A stretch of 64,000 nt of DNA. It comes from Desulfobacillus sp041396245 (lineage in GTDB: Bacteria; Pseudomonadota; Gammaproteobacteria; Burkholderiales; Rhodocyclaceae). Every line of letters starts with the position of its first letter. The stretch's first letter is position 1. Below the pieces are notes generated by a model that worked only from the letters and a program-made list of their open reading frames with translations, made no database searches and had not been told where the DNA came from. The translations under genes and the position numbers were made by a program. The stretch lies in assembly GCA_041396245.1 (NCBI GenBank), contig JAWKYW010000015.1, positions 15,565 through 79,564 of the forward strand, written 5' to 3'. Below, one piece after another: positions 24,468 through 32,610 of this stretch.

Positions 24468-26543
24468 ATGCGCATTCCTTCCCTACAGCCGCTGGCGGCC
24501 GCAATCCTGGCTTTCTGCGCCGGCACGCCGGCCTTCGCCGACACCGTCCTCGCCCCCGTCAACGTCACCGCCAAGGGCTACGCCGCGGAAGACCTGGAAA
24601 CCCCGGTCTCGACGACCGCGCTCAATCGCGAGGAACTTCTCCGCCGCAACGCCCAGAACCCCGGCGAGGCTCTGCGCGGCGAGCCGGGCATCGCCGTGGC
24701 AAGCGACGGCGCGCAGGGGCAGAACCCCGTCATCCGCGGCCTGAAGAAGGAAAGCGTGGTGCTGCTGGTCGACGGCATGCGCCTCAACTCCGCCCAGCCG
24801 GCCGGCGCCGTCGCCTCCTTCATGTCGCTCGGCCTGGCCGACCGCATCGAGGTCGTCAAGGGCCCGGCCTCGGTGCTCTACGGCACCGGCGCGCTGGGCG
24901 GCGCCATCAACGTGCTGCTGCCGCAGGCGCGCTTCGAGCCAGGCGCGAAATTCTCCGCGGCGGCCAGCTACGATTCGGCCAGCCGCGGCGTGCGCGGCAG
25001 CGGCATCCTCAACGCCTCCGGCGGCGACCACGCGGTGATGTTCGGCGCCTCGCTCGCCCGCATCAATGATTACAAGGCGCCGGACGGCCGCGTGGATCGC
25101 ACCGGCTACGACTCCGACAGCTTCATCGGCCAGTACCGCTTCCGCATCGACAATGCCCAGCAGTTGCGCTTCTCCCTGCAGCGGCATGAGGACGAGGACG
25201 TCTGGTACCCCGGCTCGACCAAGGCGCACCCGAGCCCGCTCGTGCGCAGCACGACGGTGCACTCGCCGAAGCAGGCACGCACGCTGGCCGAGCTCGGCTA
25301 CAGCCGCAAGGGCTCGGGCGAGTCGCCGCTCAATTTCGACGTGCGCGTCTATCGCCAGCAGATGGAACGCCGCATCCATGCCTGGTCGAGCCGCCGCGAC
25401 CAGGACATCTCGCAGACCCATGTCTTCTTCACCACCGACGGCGTCGACGCGAAGGCCGACTGGCTGATCCACCCGCAGCACCTGCTCTCCTTCGGCGCCA
25501 ACTACTGGAAGATGGGTGCCTCGCCCGAGCGCTTCCTCTCCCCGCCGCCGGCCTTTGTGCCAACACGCCGCGACCCTTTCGACGACGGCCGCATCAGCGC
25601 CTTCGGCCTCTACGTCCAGGACGACATGCGCTTCGGCAAGCTGAACGTGCTCGCCGCGCTGCGCCACGACACGGTGAAGGGCAAGGCGAAATCGATGGCC
25701 AACCCGGCCGCCCCGGCCCTGACCGTCACCAACAACCTCGACCGCCGCGACAGCGCCTTCTCCGGCAGCCTCGGCGCCATCTACGAGGCGGCGCCTCTGT
25801 TGCGGCCCTACGCAAACCTTTCGCGCGGCTTCCGCGCCGGCGAAATGCGCGAACGCTACGAATCCTCGCCGCGCGGCGACGGCTTCTACTACGCCGGCAA
25901 TCCGCAGATCAGGCCGGAAGTCTCGACCCAGCTCGAGATCGGCCTGAAGGGGAGCAGCGAGCGTGCCGAGTACCAGCTCGCGCTGTGGCGCAACCGCATC
26001 ACGGACTATATGTCCGGACTCGACATCTCCGGCACGCCGCGCGCCGTCGCCGTCTGCGGCGCCGCCAACGCCGCCGCCTGCAAGGAAACGGTGAACATCA
26101 GCCAGGTCACCCTGCGCGGCTTCGAGGCGCAGGGCAAATGGCAGGCCTGGCGCGGCCACTGGCTGAAGGCCGGCCTCTCCGTCGTGCGCGGCACCAACGA
26201 CGCGCTCGACGAGCCGCTGTTCCAGATGCCGGCCGACGAGCTCACCCTGGGCTGGGAAGGAAATGTCGCGCCGGGCTGGACGATGGACGTCACCGGCCGC
26301 TTCGTTCGCAAACAGGATCGCGTCGCCACCGTCTTCTCGCGCGGCGGCGAGAACGCCACGCCCGGCTTCGCCACCGCCGATGTCGGCGCCACCTGGCGCT
26401 ACGCGAAAAGTCAGTCTCTGCGCATCGGCGTGAAGAACCTCTTCGACCGCGAGTACCACGAACACCTCGCCGAGGGCGTCTCCGGGCAGGAGTTCCACAT
26501 GCCCGGCCGCAGCCTGGTCATGAGCTGGAAAGGAAACTTCTGA
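24468..26543 (+). CDS. TonB-dependent receptor, haem/haemoglobin type
   Basis: 691 aa with signal peptide (cleavage near AFADTV). The TonB box region is near VLAPVNVTAKG. The plug domain (~40-160) has NPVIRGLKKESVVLLVDGMRL and IEVVKGPASVLYGTGALGGAINVLLP. A 22-strand barrel follows and ends with NLFDREYHEHLAEGVSGQEFHMPGRSLVMSWKGNF. SRGFRAGEMRERY...GNPQIRPEVSTQLEIGLK resembles the FRAP/NPNL region of haem and haemoglobin receptors. Substrate is probably haem, supported by nearby hemP, but a siderophore or metal cannot be excluded. Start ATG 24468 has an AGGAGA ribosome site. Its stop overlaps the next gene. Confidence 0.85.
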   Translation: MRIPSLQPLAAAILAFCAGTPAFADTVLAPVNVTAKGYAAEDLETPVSTTALNREELLRRNAQNPGEALRGEPGIAVASDGAQGQNPVIRGLKKESVVLLVDGMRLNSAQPAGAVASFMSLGLADRIEVVKGPASVLYGTGALGGAINVLLPQARFEPGAKFSAAASYDSASRGVRGSGILNASGGDHAVMFGASLARINDYKAPDGRVDRTGYDSDSFIGQYRFRIDNAQQLRFSLQRHEDEDVWYPGSTKAHPSPLVRSTTVHSPKQARTLAELGYSRKGSGESPLNFDVRVYRQQMERRIHAWSSRRDQDISQTHVFFTTDGVDAKADWLIHPQHLLSFGANYWKMGASPERFLSPPPAFVPTRRDPFDDGRISAFGLYVQDDMRFGKLNVLAALRHDTVKGKAKSMANPAAPALTVTNNLDRRDSAFSGSLGAIYEAAPLLRPYANLSRGFRAGEMRERYESSPRGDGFYYAGNPQIRPEVSTQLEIGLKGSSERAEYQLALWRNRITDYMSGLDISGTPRAVAVCGAANAAACKETVNISQVTLRGFEAQGKWQAWRGHWLKAGLSVVRGTNDALDEPLFQMPADELTLGWEGNVAPGWTMDVTGRFVRKQDRVATVFSRGGENATPGFATADVGATWRYAKSQSLRIGVKNLFDREYHEHLAEGVSGQEFHMPGRSLVMSWKGNF
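26407..26430 (+). repeat. 24-bp dispersed repeat, copy 4 (degenerate)
   Basis: Forward copy in the last barrel strands of the receptor; encodes KSQSLRIG. The final hexamer is TCGGCG instead of ACGGCG. Confidence 0.55.
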
Positions 26544-27055
26544 TGCTCGCCTTTATCAAGCGTCGCTGGCAACTGCTGCTTATCGTCGCGCTCGGCCTCG
26601 CCCTGGCCGGCGTCGTGCTCCTTTTTACCGTCTTCAATCGCGCCCCGCAGGCGCCGTCGCAGGACGGCCGCGTCCGCCTCATGCTCGACGCCGCCGAACG
26701 CGACTACGTGCTGGGCGAGATGCGCCACTTGCTGATGGCCGTGCAGGCCATCGTCGACGCCACGGCGGCCGGCGACATGGCGCGCGTCGCCGTCGAGGCA
26801 CGCAAGGTCGGCATGGCGGAAGTGAAGAACATCCCGCCGGCAATCCGCACCCGCCTGATCGGCAAGCTGCCGGCGGAATTCAGGAAGCTTGGCTTCTCGA
26901 CCCACGAGGCCTTCGACGCGCTCGCGCTCGACGCCGAGAGCCTAGGCGATCGCGAACACACCCTGCAGCAGCTCGCCGCCCTGATGCAGCGCTGCATCGC
27001 CTGCCACGCCGCCTACACCGTGCTGCCACCGGCAGCCGCCGAAACCACCCGCTGA
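26543..27055 (+). CDS. Membrane-anchored c-type cytochrome-like protein
   Basis: 170 aa. An N-terminal anchor (residues ~9-33, LLLIVALGLALAGVVLLFTVF) is followed by a mostly helical periplasmic part and a C-terminal haem site CIACH (~154-158). One CxxCH near the C-terminus after three helices is the layout of cytochrome c' / c556 four-helix proteins. Its ATG overlaps the receptor stop (TGATG), so it is probably co-translated. A role in reducing iron or haem taken up by the receptor is suggested by position only. Confidence 0.65.
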   Translation: MLAFIKRRWQLLLIVALGLALAGVVLLFTVFNRAPQAPSQDGRVRLMLDAAERDYVLGEMRHLLMAVQAIVDATAAGDMARVAVEARKVGMAEVKNIPPAIRTRLIGKLPAEFRKLGFSTHEAFDALALDAESLGDREHTLQQLAALMQRCIACHAAYTVLPPAAAETTR

Positions 27056-27067
27056 CGAGGAGAGAAC

Positions 27068-27334
27068 ATGGAAGAGAACACACTGCAGGACGAACAGCCG
27101 CCGGCGCGCCTGGTCGCCGGCGCCCTCGCCCACCTGGCCCGCCACATGACCACCGGCTGCCCGCGCGCCGCGGAACGGGCGGCGCTGCTGCTGGAGCGCG
27201 TCGCCGAAGACGCGGACGCCGACCCGCACCTGCGAGAGCACGCACGCGAACTGGTCGACATCCTCGAACGGGACCAGGCGTCCGACGCCCGCCGACCGGC
27301 CTTGACTTCCGGCTACGCAGCAATACCGCTCTGA
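27068..27334 (+). CDS. Hypothetical protein
   Basis: 88 aa, with a good ribosome site (GAGGAGAG) 12 bp after the cytochrome-like gene. The centre, RLVAGALAHLARHMTTGCPRAAERAALLLERVAEDADADPHLREHARELVDILE, is predicted helical. It resembles small helical proteins that accompany iron genes, but no family was recognised. A dispersed repeat copy overlaps its stop codon. Confidence 0.6.
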   Translation: MEENTLQDEQPPARLVAGALAHLARHMTTGCPRAAERAALLLERVAEDADADPHLREHARELVDILERDQASDARRPALTSGYAAIPL

Positions 27335-27357
27335 AAGTCAGTCGCCGCAGGACGGCA
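27334..27357 (+). repeat. 24-bp dispersed repeat, copy 5
   Basis: Forward copy beginning at the last base of the hypothetical gene's stop codon, 41 bp before copy 6. The 27335-27501 gap holds these two copies and no gene. Confidence 0.75.
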
Positions 27358-27398
27358 CGGAGCTTTGGTTTGTTGGCGGTGTTGGGAACTGCGGGGAA

Positions 27399-27422
27399 GA
27401 AGTCAGTCGTAGCAGCACGGCG
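27399..27422 (+). repeat. 24-bp dispersed repeat, copy 6
   Basis: Forward copy just downstream of the toxin-antitoxin pair, which lies on the opposite strand. With copy 7 (opposite orientation) it brackets that module. Confidence 0.7.
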
Positions 27423-27501
27423 AGTGGGTGCTGTCGACCCGAAGCAGAAGCAGACACTCAGGAACGTTCATTGGGCCTCACGGTGGAAAACCATGAAGTG
27501 C

Positions 27502-27789
27502 TCATGAATGGACCGGGGACGCTGAGAGCTTTACACCAAGAGCATGCAATAGCTTGAGCATTGTGTCGTAGCGAGGCTTGGCGCCTGGCGTAAGCGCTTT
27601 GTAGAGGCTCTCGCGACCAAGACCGGCATCTTTTGCGAGTTGCGCCATGCCACGGGCGCGAGCCACATCACGCACCGCAGTTAAGAATACATCGGGATTG
27701 GGATCTTCCAGCGCGGCGGTTATGTATTCCGCGATGGTTTTTTCATCGTCGAGATAATCAGCAGCGTCGAAGGGGGCAAATTTAGCCAT
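27502..27789 (-). CDS. Antitoxin, putative addiction-module antidote (HigA-like)
   Basis: 95 aa. The segment DYLDDEKTIAEYITAALEDPNPDVFLTAVRDVARARGMAQLAKDAGLGRESLYKALTPGAKPRYDTMLKLLHALGVKL is the addiction module antidote family (Xre-like HTH, residues ~45-90). It starts three bases after the toxin gene's stop, so toxin comes first, as in HigBA-type pairs. It is expected to bind the toxin and the operator at 28103-28118. Base composition is lower in GC than neighbours, a sign of transfer. Confidence 0.85.
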   Translation of the reverse strand: MAKFAPFDAADYLDDEKTIAEYITAALEDPNPDVFLTAVRDVARARGMAQLAKDAGLGRESLYKALTPGAKPRYDTMLKLLHALGVKLSASPVHS

Positions 27790-27792
27790 GGT

Positions 27793-28092
27793 TCACTCCT
27801 TATCCAAAACCCGCGCCATCTGAATGGCGCGCTTGATGTCGCGCTTCTGCGAGGACTTGTCGCCACCCAACAAAAGCAGATAGACCACCTCGCCGCGACG
27901 GGTGATATAAACCCGATAGCCAGGGCCGAAATGGATGCGCATTTCGAAGACCCCTTCGCCTACGGGCTCGCAGTCGCCGAAGTTGCCATGCTCGGCAGAC
28001 CGGATACGATGAACGATGCGGCCGCGGCCGACCTTGTCTTTCAATGCCGCGAGCCAAGAGTCGAATTCATCGGAGCGGTGAAAGGTGTTCAT
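27793..28092 (-). CDS. Toxin, RelE/HigB-type (phage Gp49-like)
   Basis: 99 aa. DEFDSWLAALKDKVGRGRIVHRIRSAEHGNFGDCEPVGEGVFEMRIHFGPGYRVYITRRGEVVYLLLLGGDKSSQKRDIKRAIQMA matches the RelE-superfamily addiction module killer subfamily (GxYRVYxxxxGxxxxLLLxGGDKxxQxxDI). These are ribosome-dependent mRNA interferases. The ATG at 28092 was chosen over an upstream in-frame start at 28137 because the operator and -10 lie between them. Confidence 0.88.
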   Translation of the reverse strand: MNTFHRSDEFDSWLAALKDKVGRGRIVHRIRSAEHGNFGDCEPVGEGVFEMRIHFGPGYRVYITRRGEVVYLLLLGGDKSSQKRDIKRAIQMARVLDKE

Positions 28093-28099
28093 CTGGCCT

Positions 28100-28128
28100 A
28101 GTGTATCCGATTGGATACTTACACGCAA
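28100..28128 (-). promoter_or_regulatory. Promoter and operator of the toxin-antitoxin pair
   Basis: On the minus strand -35 TTGCGT (28123-28128) and -10 TACACT (28100-28105) are 17 bp apart. Between them lies the palindrome GTATCC GATT GGATAC (28103-28118), a fitting autoregulatory operator for the TA complex. Confidence 0.7.
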
Positions 28129-28308
28129 TCGCGGCAAGGTTGTCCATTTAGCTGTGACACGATGTCGTCTTCAAGGCCGGCAGCGGGATTGAGATAAAAC
28201 CACTGTACTTGAGCAAGCACACGCGGAGCGGACGATCAGCGTACATGTCGGGCTGAAGCCAGACCTGCTGGGCTGCTCCTGGCCGTAAGCACCCCATTCA
28301 GAAAACAT

Positions 28309-28332
28309 CGCCGTATCCCAGGGACTGACTTT
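28309..28332 (-). repeat. 24-bp dispersed repeat, copy 7
   Basis: Reverse copy in the 243-bp gap (28138-28380) between the toxin gene and tspO. No gene was seen in that gap. Confidence 0.75.
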
Positions 28333-28380
28333 TTCTGCAACGCCGGTATCGCAAGCGAGGCCGGCCCGCCGGTCGAGGAC

Positions 28381-28884
28381 TCAGCCCAGCAGCGCCGGAT
28401 TGAGCCGCCAGACGGCGAAGGTCAGCGCCGCGGCGAAGGTGACCCAGGCCAGGTAGGGCAGGAGCAGGACGGCGGCCAACGGTTTGATCCGCCGGAAGGC
28501 GATCGCGGTGGCGACGATCAGGCACCACAGGAGCAGCACTTCGGCGAAGGCCGCGCCTCCCAGGCGCCAGGCGAAGAACAGCCAGCTCCACAGCGCGTTG
28601 ACGGCCAGCTGGACGATGAAGAGCGCCAGCGCCGCGCGGGCGCCGGCAAAACCGCGCGCGCGCCAGACCAGCCAGGCGGACACGCCCATGAGGGCGTAGA
28701 GCGCGGTCCACACCGGGCCGAAGAGCCAGCCCGGCGGTGCCCAGGCGGGACGCACGAGTTCGGCGTAGAACGGTTTTGCGCCGACCGAGGCCGCGGCGCC
28801 GATCGCCGCGGCGGCGAAGGCAAGCGCCAGCCAGCCGGCGAGGCCGAGCCACTGGCGCGAACGATTCGATGGCGGCGGGCTCAT
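28381..28884 (-). CDS. tspO: TspO/MBR-family membrane protein
   Basis: 167 aa with five hydrophobic helices. WAPPGWLFGPVWTALYALMGVSAWLVW and NALWSWLFFAWR are diagnostic of the tryptophan-rich sensory protein TspO, homologous to the mitochondrial benzodiazepine receptor. It binds porphyrins and in Rhodobacter modulates gene expression in response to oxygen. Followed by DUF423 upstream on the same strand. Confidence 0.93.
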   Translation of the reverse strand: MSPPPSNRSRQWLGLAGWLALAFAAAAIGAAASVGAKPFYAELVRPAWAPPGWLFGPVWTALYALMGVSAWLVWRARGFAGARAALALFIVQLAVNALWSWLFFAWRLGGAAFAEVLLLWCLIVATAIAFRRIKPLAAVLLLPYLAWVTFAAALTFAVWRLNPALLG

Positions 28885-28950
28885 GGCCGACTCACTTCCT
28901 GCGTCGCGGGCCGTGTTTGCGGCGCGGCTCGCGCGTGCGGCATGTCCTGC

Positions 28951-29328
28951 TCATTTTCCGATCGCTCCGATCGCCAGCGCCAGCCAGCCGAGGATGAAGG
29001 CGACGCCGCCATACGGGGTGACGGCGTGCAGCGCATGGAAATCGGCGAGGCTGCGCAGGTAGAGGTTGCCCGAGAAGAGCAGCGTGCCGGCCAGCATCAG
29101 GGCGCCGGCCGCGGCGATCCAGCGCGAGCCCGGACGCTGCGCGGCAACGAGGCCGGCGCCGATGAGGCCGAGCGCGTGGAACTGGTGGTATTGCAAAGCG
29201 ATATTGAACCAGGCCAGCGCGCCTTGCGGCAGGCCGGAAAACATATGGGCGCCGGCCGCGCCGAGCAGGACCGAGGCGGCGGCGCTCAGCGCGCCGCAGG
29301 CGAGTAACAGCTTGGCGGTGAAATTCAT
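28951..29328 (-). CDS. DUF423 membrane protein
   Basis: 125 aa with four membrane helices; GALSAAASVLLGAAGAHMF, FNIALQYHQFHALGLI, LFSGNLYLRSL and VTPYGGVAFILGWLALAI are the family signature (YgdD-like). Function unknown. Copy 8 of the dispersed repeat lies five bases upstream of its start codon, in the ribosome-binding region. Confidence 0.9.
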   Translation of the reverse strand: MNFTAKLLLACGALSAAASVLLGAAGAHMFSGLPQGALAWFNIALQYHQFHALGLIGAGLVAAQRPGSRWIAAAGALMLAGTLLFSGNLYLRSLADFHALHAVTPYGGVAFILGWLALAIGAIGK

Positions 29329-29332
29329 GGGT

Positions 29333-29356
29333 ATGAGTCAGTCCCGGCGGGACGGC
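29333..29356 (+). repeat. 24-bp dispersed repeat, copy 8
   Basis: Forward copy at the 5' side of the DUF423 gene, in the 261-bp gap before ahpC. Copy 9 lies 69 bp away in inverted orientation. Confidence 0.75.
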
Positions 29357-29425
29357 GTGGGTTGTCGCGTCGTCCCCAAGTATGCCTGACAAACGCCTGC
29401 GCGCACGAGGCGGCCGGCATGGAGG

Positions 29426-29449
29426 CGCCGTGCCGCCGAGGCTGACTAT
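29426..29449 (-). repeat. 24-bp dispersed repeat, copy 9
   Basis: Reverse copy in the ahpC upstream region; less perfect (GGCTGACTAT in place of GGACTGACTTT). Confidence 0.6.
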
Positions 29450-29499
29450 TGCCGGGCGCCGGCAGGCCATAGCCATCGGCTATCGTTCCGGTTGCGAAG

Positions 29500-29505
29500 T
29501 ACAAT
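29500..29505 (+). promoter_or_regulatory. Possible -10 element of ahpC
   Basis: TACAAT, 84 bases upstream of the ahpC ATG, in the only AT-rich part of the gap. No strong -35, as expected for an activator-dependent (OxyR-type) promoter, but no OxyR site was identified. Confidence 0.35.
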
Positions 29506-29589
29506 TGGATTAATCGCTGCCGCAACGGCATCATGCACCTGTCGCAAGAAATTCAACGCTTACCCATCAAACCAGACAGGAGAAAACGC

Positions 29590-30159
29590 ATGAACACGAC
29601 GCTCATCAACACCGAGATCCTCCCCTTCAAGGCCACCGCCTTCCACAACGGCCAGTTCGTCGACGTCAGCGAAGCCTCGCTCAAGGGCAAGTGGTCGGTG
29701 ATGTTCTTCTACCCGGCCGACTTCACCTTCGTCTGCCCGACCGAGCTGGGCGACATGGCCGACCTCTATCCCGAGTTCAAGAAGCTGGGCGTCGAGGTCT
29801 ACGCCGTGTCCACCGACACCCATTTCACGCACAAGGCCTGGCACGACACCTCGGAGACCATCGGCAAGATCCAGTATCCGATGATCGGCGACCCGACCGG
29901 CGCCCTCACCCGCAACTTCGGCGTGATGATCGAGGAAGCCGGCCTGGCCGAGCGCGGCACCTTCGTGATGGACCCCGAGGGCCGCATCCAGATCGTCGAG
30001 ATCAATGCCGGCGGCGTCGGCCGCGACGCTTCCGAACTGCTGCGCAAGATCAAGGCCGCGCAGTACGTCGCCGCCCACCCGGGCGAAGTCTGCCCGGCCA
30101 AGTGGAAGGAAGGCGACAAGACGCTGGCGCCCTCGCTCGACCTCGTCGGAAAAATCTGA
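29590..30159 (+). CDS. ahpC: Alkyl hydroperoxide reductase subunit C (2-Cys peroxiredoxin)
   Basis: 189 aa. The peroxidatic cysteine is in FYPADFTFVCPTELGD (~47) and the resolving cysteine in HPGEVCPAKW (~166). It reduces H2O2 and organic peroxides and is recycled by AhpF, encoded next. ATG 29590 has AGGAGA eight bases upstream; an earlier in-frame ATG (29533) lacks homology. Confidence 0.96.
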   Translation: MNTTLINTEILPFKATAFHNGQFVDVSEASLKGKWSVMFFYPADFTFVCPTELGDMADLYPEFKKLGVEVYAVSTDTHFTHKAWHDTSETIGKIQYPMIGDPTGALTRNFGVMIEEAGLAERGTFVMDPEGRIQIVEINAGGVGRDASELLRKIKAAQYVAAHPGEVCPAKWKEGDKTLAPSLDLVGKI

Positions 30160-30181
30160 CAGCCGCCCCGACCCCAACCTT

Positions 30182-30216
30182 CCCGTCCCGGGCCGACGTA
30201 AATGGGCCGGGACGGG
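30182..30216 (+). other. Hairpin between ahpC and ahpF
   Basis: CCCGTCCCGG (30182-30191) pairs with CCGGGACGGG (30207-30216). No T-run follows, so it more likely stabilises the ahpC mRNA 3' end or attenuates ahpF than acts as a full terminator. Confidence 0.5.
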
Positions 30217-30291
30217 ATTGCAGCGGCAAGGCGCCGCGGCCCAGGACGCCGCGGCAGCCTTCCCGGTGCAAACCGATCAAGGGAGAACATC

Positions 30292-31911
30292 ATGCTCGAC
30301 GCCAACATCAAGACCCAGCTCGCCGCCTACCTCGAAAAGCTGCAGCAGCCGATCGAGCTCGTCGCCTCGCCCGACGGCAGCGACGCTTCGCGCCAGATGC
30401 GCGAGCTGCTTGCCGACATCGCCGCGCTCTCGCCCAAGGTGACGGTGCGCGAGGACGGCAGCGACGACCGCCGCCCGTCGTTCTCGGTCGGCCGTCCCAA
30501 TGAGCCGCACCGCATCCGCTTCGCCGGCCTGCCGATGGGCCATGAATTCACCTCACTGATTCTCGCCCTGCTGCAGGCCGGCGGCCACCCGCCCAAGGTC
30601 GATGCCGCGCTGGTCGAGCAGATCAAGTCCATCCCGGGCACGTTCAGATTCGAGACCTTCATCTCGCTCTCCTGCCACAACTGCCCCGACGTGGTGCAGG
30701 CGCTGAACCTGATGGCCGTGCTCAACCCCGGCGTCGAGAGCGTGATGATCGACGGCGCGCTGTTCCAGAATGAAGTCGAGGCGCGCCAGATCATGGCCGT
30801 GCCGGCGGTGTTCGTGAACGGCGAACCCTTCGGCCAGGGCCGCATGACCATCGAGGAGATCGTGGCCTCAGTTGCGTCCATGGTCGACACCGGCGCCGCG
30901 GCGCGCGAAGCCGGGAAGCTTTCGGCGCGCGACCCCTTCGACGTCCTCGTCGTCGGCGGCGGCCCGGCCGGCGCGGCGGCGGCGATTTACGCGGCGAGGA
31001 AGGGCATCCGCACCGGCGTCGTCGCCGAGCGCTTCGGCGGCCAGGTGCTCGACACCCTGGCCATCGAGAACTTCGTCTCGGTGCAGCACACCGAAGGGCC
31101 GAAGCTCGCCGCCGCGCTCGAGCAGCACGTCAGGGAATACGAGGTCGACATCATGAACCTGCAGCGTGCCGCGGCCCTGGTCCCGGGCGAAGCCCTGCAC
31201 GAAGTGCGGCTCGCCAGCGGCGCGTCGCTCAGGGCCAAGACGGTGATCCTCGCCACCGGCGCGCGCTGGCGCGAAATGAACGTGCCGGGCGAAGCCGAGT
31301 ACAAGGCCAAGGGCGTCTGCTTCTGCCCGCACTGCGACGGCCCGCTGTTCAAGGGCAAGCGCGTCGCCGTGATCGGCGGCGGCAACTCCGGCGTCGAGGC
31401 GGCGATCGACCTCGCCGGCATCGTCGGCCATGTCACCCTGCTCGAATTCGACGGCAAGCTGCGCGCCGACGCGGTATTGCAGGCCAAGCTGACCAGCCTG
31501 CCCAACGTCACGGTGATCGTCAGCGCCCGGACCACCGAGGTCGTCGGCGACGGCCACAAGGTCACCGGGCTCGTCTACAAGGACAGGGTCGGCGGCGAGA
31601 GCCACCGCGTCGCGCTCGAGGGCATCTTCGTGCAGATCGGCCTGCTGCCGAACACCGACTGGCTCAAGGGCACGCTCAACCTCAGCCGCTTCGGCGAGAT
31701 CGAGGTCGATGCGCGCGGCCAGACTTCCGTGCCCGGCGTGTTCGCCGCCGGCGACTGCACCACCGTGCCCTACAAGCAGATCATCATCGCCATGGGCGAA
31801 GGCGCCAAGGCCAGTCTCTCGGCCTTCGACCACCTGATCCGCAGCCCGACACCGGCGCAACAGGCGGCCAGGGTCGATCAAATCGTCGATCGGATCGGGC
31901 AAAGCCATTAG
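30292..31911 (+). CDS. ahpF: Alkyl hydroperoxide reductase subunit F
   Basis: 539 aa. The N-terminal tandem thioredoxin-fold domain (1-200) has the CxxC of LSCHNCPDVV. The C-terminal thioredoxin-reductase-like half has FAD site GGGPAGAAAAIYAARKGI, redox CPHC in KGVCFCPHCDGP, NAD(P)H motif GGGNSGVEAAIDLAG and GVFAAGDCTTVPYKQIIIAMGEGAKASLSAF. It moves electrons from NADH to AhpC. Start ATG 30292 follows GGGAGA. Confidence 0.96.
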   Translation: MLDANIKTQLAAYLEKLQQPIELVASPDGSDASRQMRELLADIAALSPKVTVREDGSDDRRPSFSVGRPNEPHRIRFAGLPMGHEFTSLILALLQAGGHPPKVDAALVEQIKSIPGTFRFETFISLSCHNCPDVVQALNLMAVLNPGVESVMIDGALFQNEVEARQIMAVPAVFVNGEPFGQGRMTIEEIVASVASMVDTGAAAREAGKLSARDPFDVLVVGGGPAGAAAAIYAARKGIRTGVVAERFGGQVLDTLAIENFVSVQHTEGPKLAAALEQHVREYEVDIMNLQRAAALVPGEALHEVRLASGASLRAKTVILATGARWREMNVPGEAEYKAKGVCFCPHCDGPLFKGKRVAVIGGGNSGVEAAIDLAGIVGHVTLLEFDGKLRADAVLQAKLTSLPNVTVIVSARTTEVVGDGHKVTGLVYKDRVGGESHRVALEGIFVQIGLLPNTDWLKGTLNLSRFGEIEVDARGQTSVPGVFAAGDCTTVPYKQIIIAMGEGAKASLSAFDHLIRSPTPAQQAARVDQIVDRIGQSH

Positions 31912-31977
31912 AATTGACCGTTCGCAGCACGCAACGCAGTCGCAATCAACGACGAACCAGCAACGAAAGGAGTCACC

Positions 31978-32472
31978 ATGAAAGCCAGAAAGAACGCCGC
32001 CCCCGCCATCGACATCGGCATTTCCGCCGGCGACCGGACGAAGATCGCCAAGGGCCTGTCGCGCCTGCTGGCCGACAGCTACACCCTCTACCTGATGACC
32101 CACAACTTCCACTGGAACGTCAAGGGACCGATGTTCAACACCCTGCACCTGATGTTCATGGCGCAATACACCGAGCAGTGGAACGCGCTCGACCTGATCG
32201 CCGAGCGCATCCGCGCCCTCGGGGTCGCGGCGCCGGGCACCTACAAGGAGTTCGTCAAGCTGGCCTCGATCAAGGAGGTGGATGGCGTGCCCAGGGCGAC
32301 GGACATGGTGCGCCTGCTGGTCTCCGCCCAGGAAGCCACGGCGCGCACCGCGCGCGCGGTCTTCCCGCTGGTGGAGAAGGCCAACGACCAGCCCACCGCC
32401 GATCTGCTCACCCAGCGGCTGGAGGTGCATGAAAAGACCGCCTGGATGCTCAGGAGCCTGCTGGAGGATTGA
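31978..32472 (+). CDS. dps: Dps-family DNA-binding ferritin-like protein
   Basis: 164 aa, with the helix SYTLYLMTHNFHWNVKGPMFNTLHLMFMAQYTEQWNALDLIAERIRALG that carries the Dps ferroxidase ligands (H..H at the dimer interface, D and E distally). The Lys-rich N-terminal tail (MKARKNAAP) fits DNA binding. It oxidises Fe2+ with H2O2 and protects DNA. It stands behind ahpF (66 bp), a peroxide-defence group. The last 34 bp of its coding region are duplicated 131 bp downstream. Confidence 0.93.
   Translation: MKARKNAAPAIDIGISAGDRTKIAKGLSRLLADSYTLYLMTHNFHWNVKGPMFNTLHLMFMAQYTEQWNALDLIAERIRALGVAAPGTYKEFVKLASIKEVDGVPRATDMVRLLVSAQEATARTARAVFPLVEKANDQPTADLLTQRLEVHEKTAWMLRSLLED
32432..32465 (+). repeat. 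34-bp direct repeat, copy A (end of dps)
   Basis: Encodes KTAWMLRSLLE at the C-terminus of Dps. The identical 34 bp recur at 32563-32596. Confidence 0.9.
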
Positions 32473-32562
32473 CGAGCACCATATGCTCATGGCGCGGCGG
32501 TCTTTCGGCGCAGGCTGACGTGAGCGCAGCGAACGTCAAGCCGCGCAGCGGCGGCCGCAGCC
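32466..32562. other. 97-bp segment between the two dps-tail copies
   Basis: Contains inverted repeats: GGCGGTCTTT (32496-32505) pairs with AAAGACCGCC (32564-32573), and an inner GACGT/ACGTC pair (about 32516-32535). No coding potential seen. Confidence 0.6.
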
Positions 32563-32596
32563 AAAAGACCGCCTGGATGCTCAGGAGCCTGCTGGA
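32563..32596 (+). repeat. 34-bp direct repeat, copy B (second dps tail)
   Basis: Identical to 32432-32465, followed by GCG TGA and an intrinsic-terminator-like hairpin; this is probably the original 3' end of dps. Confidence 0.9.
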
Positions 32597-32610
32597 AGCG
32601 TGACGGGCAA

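Noticed and set aside
27334..29449. Motif copies as a CRISPR array
   Set aside because: Spacing is irregular, orientation mixed and no cas genes are present.
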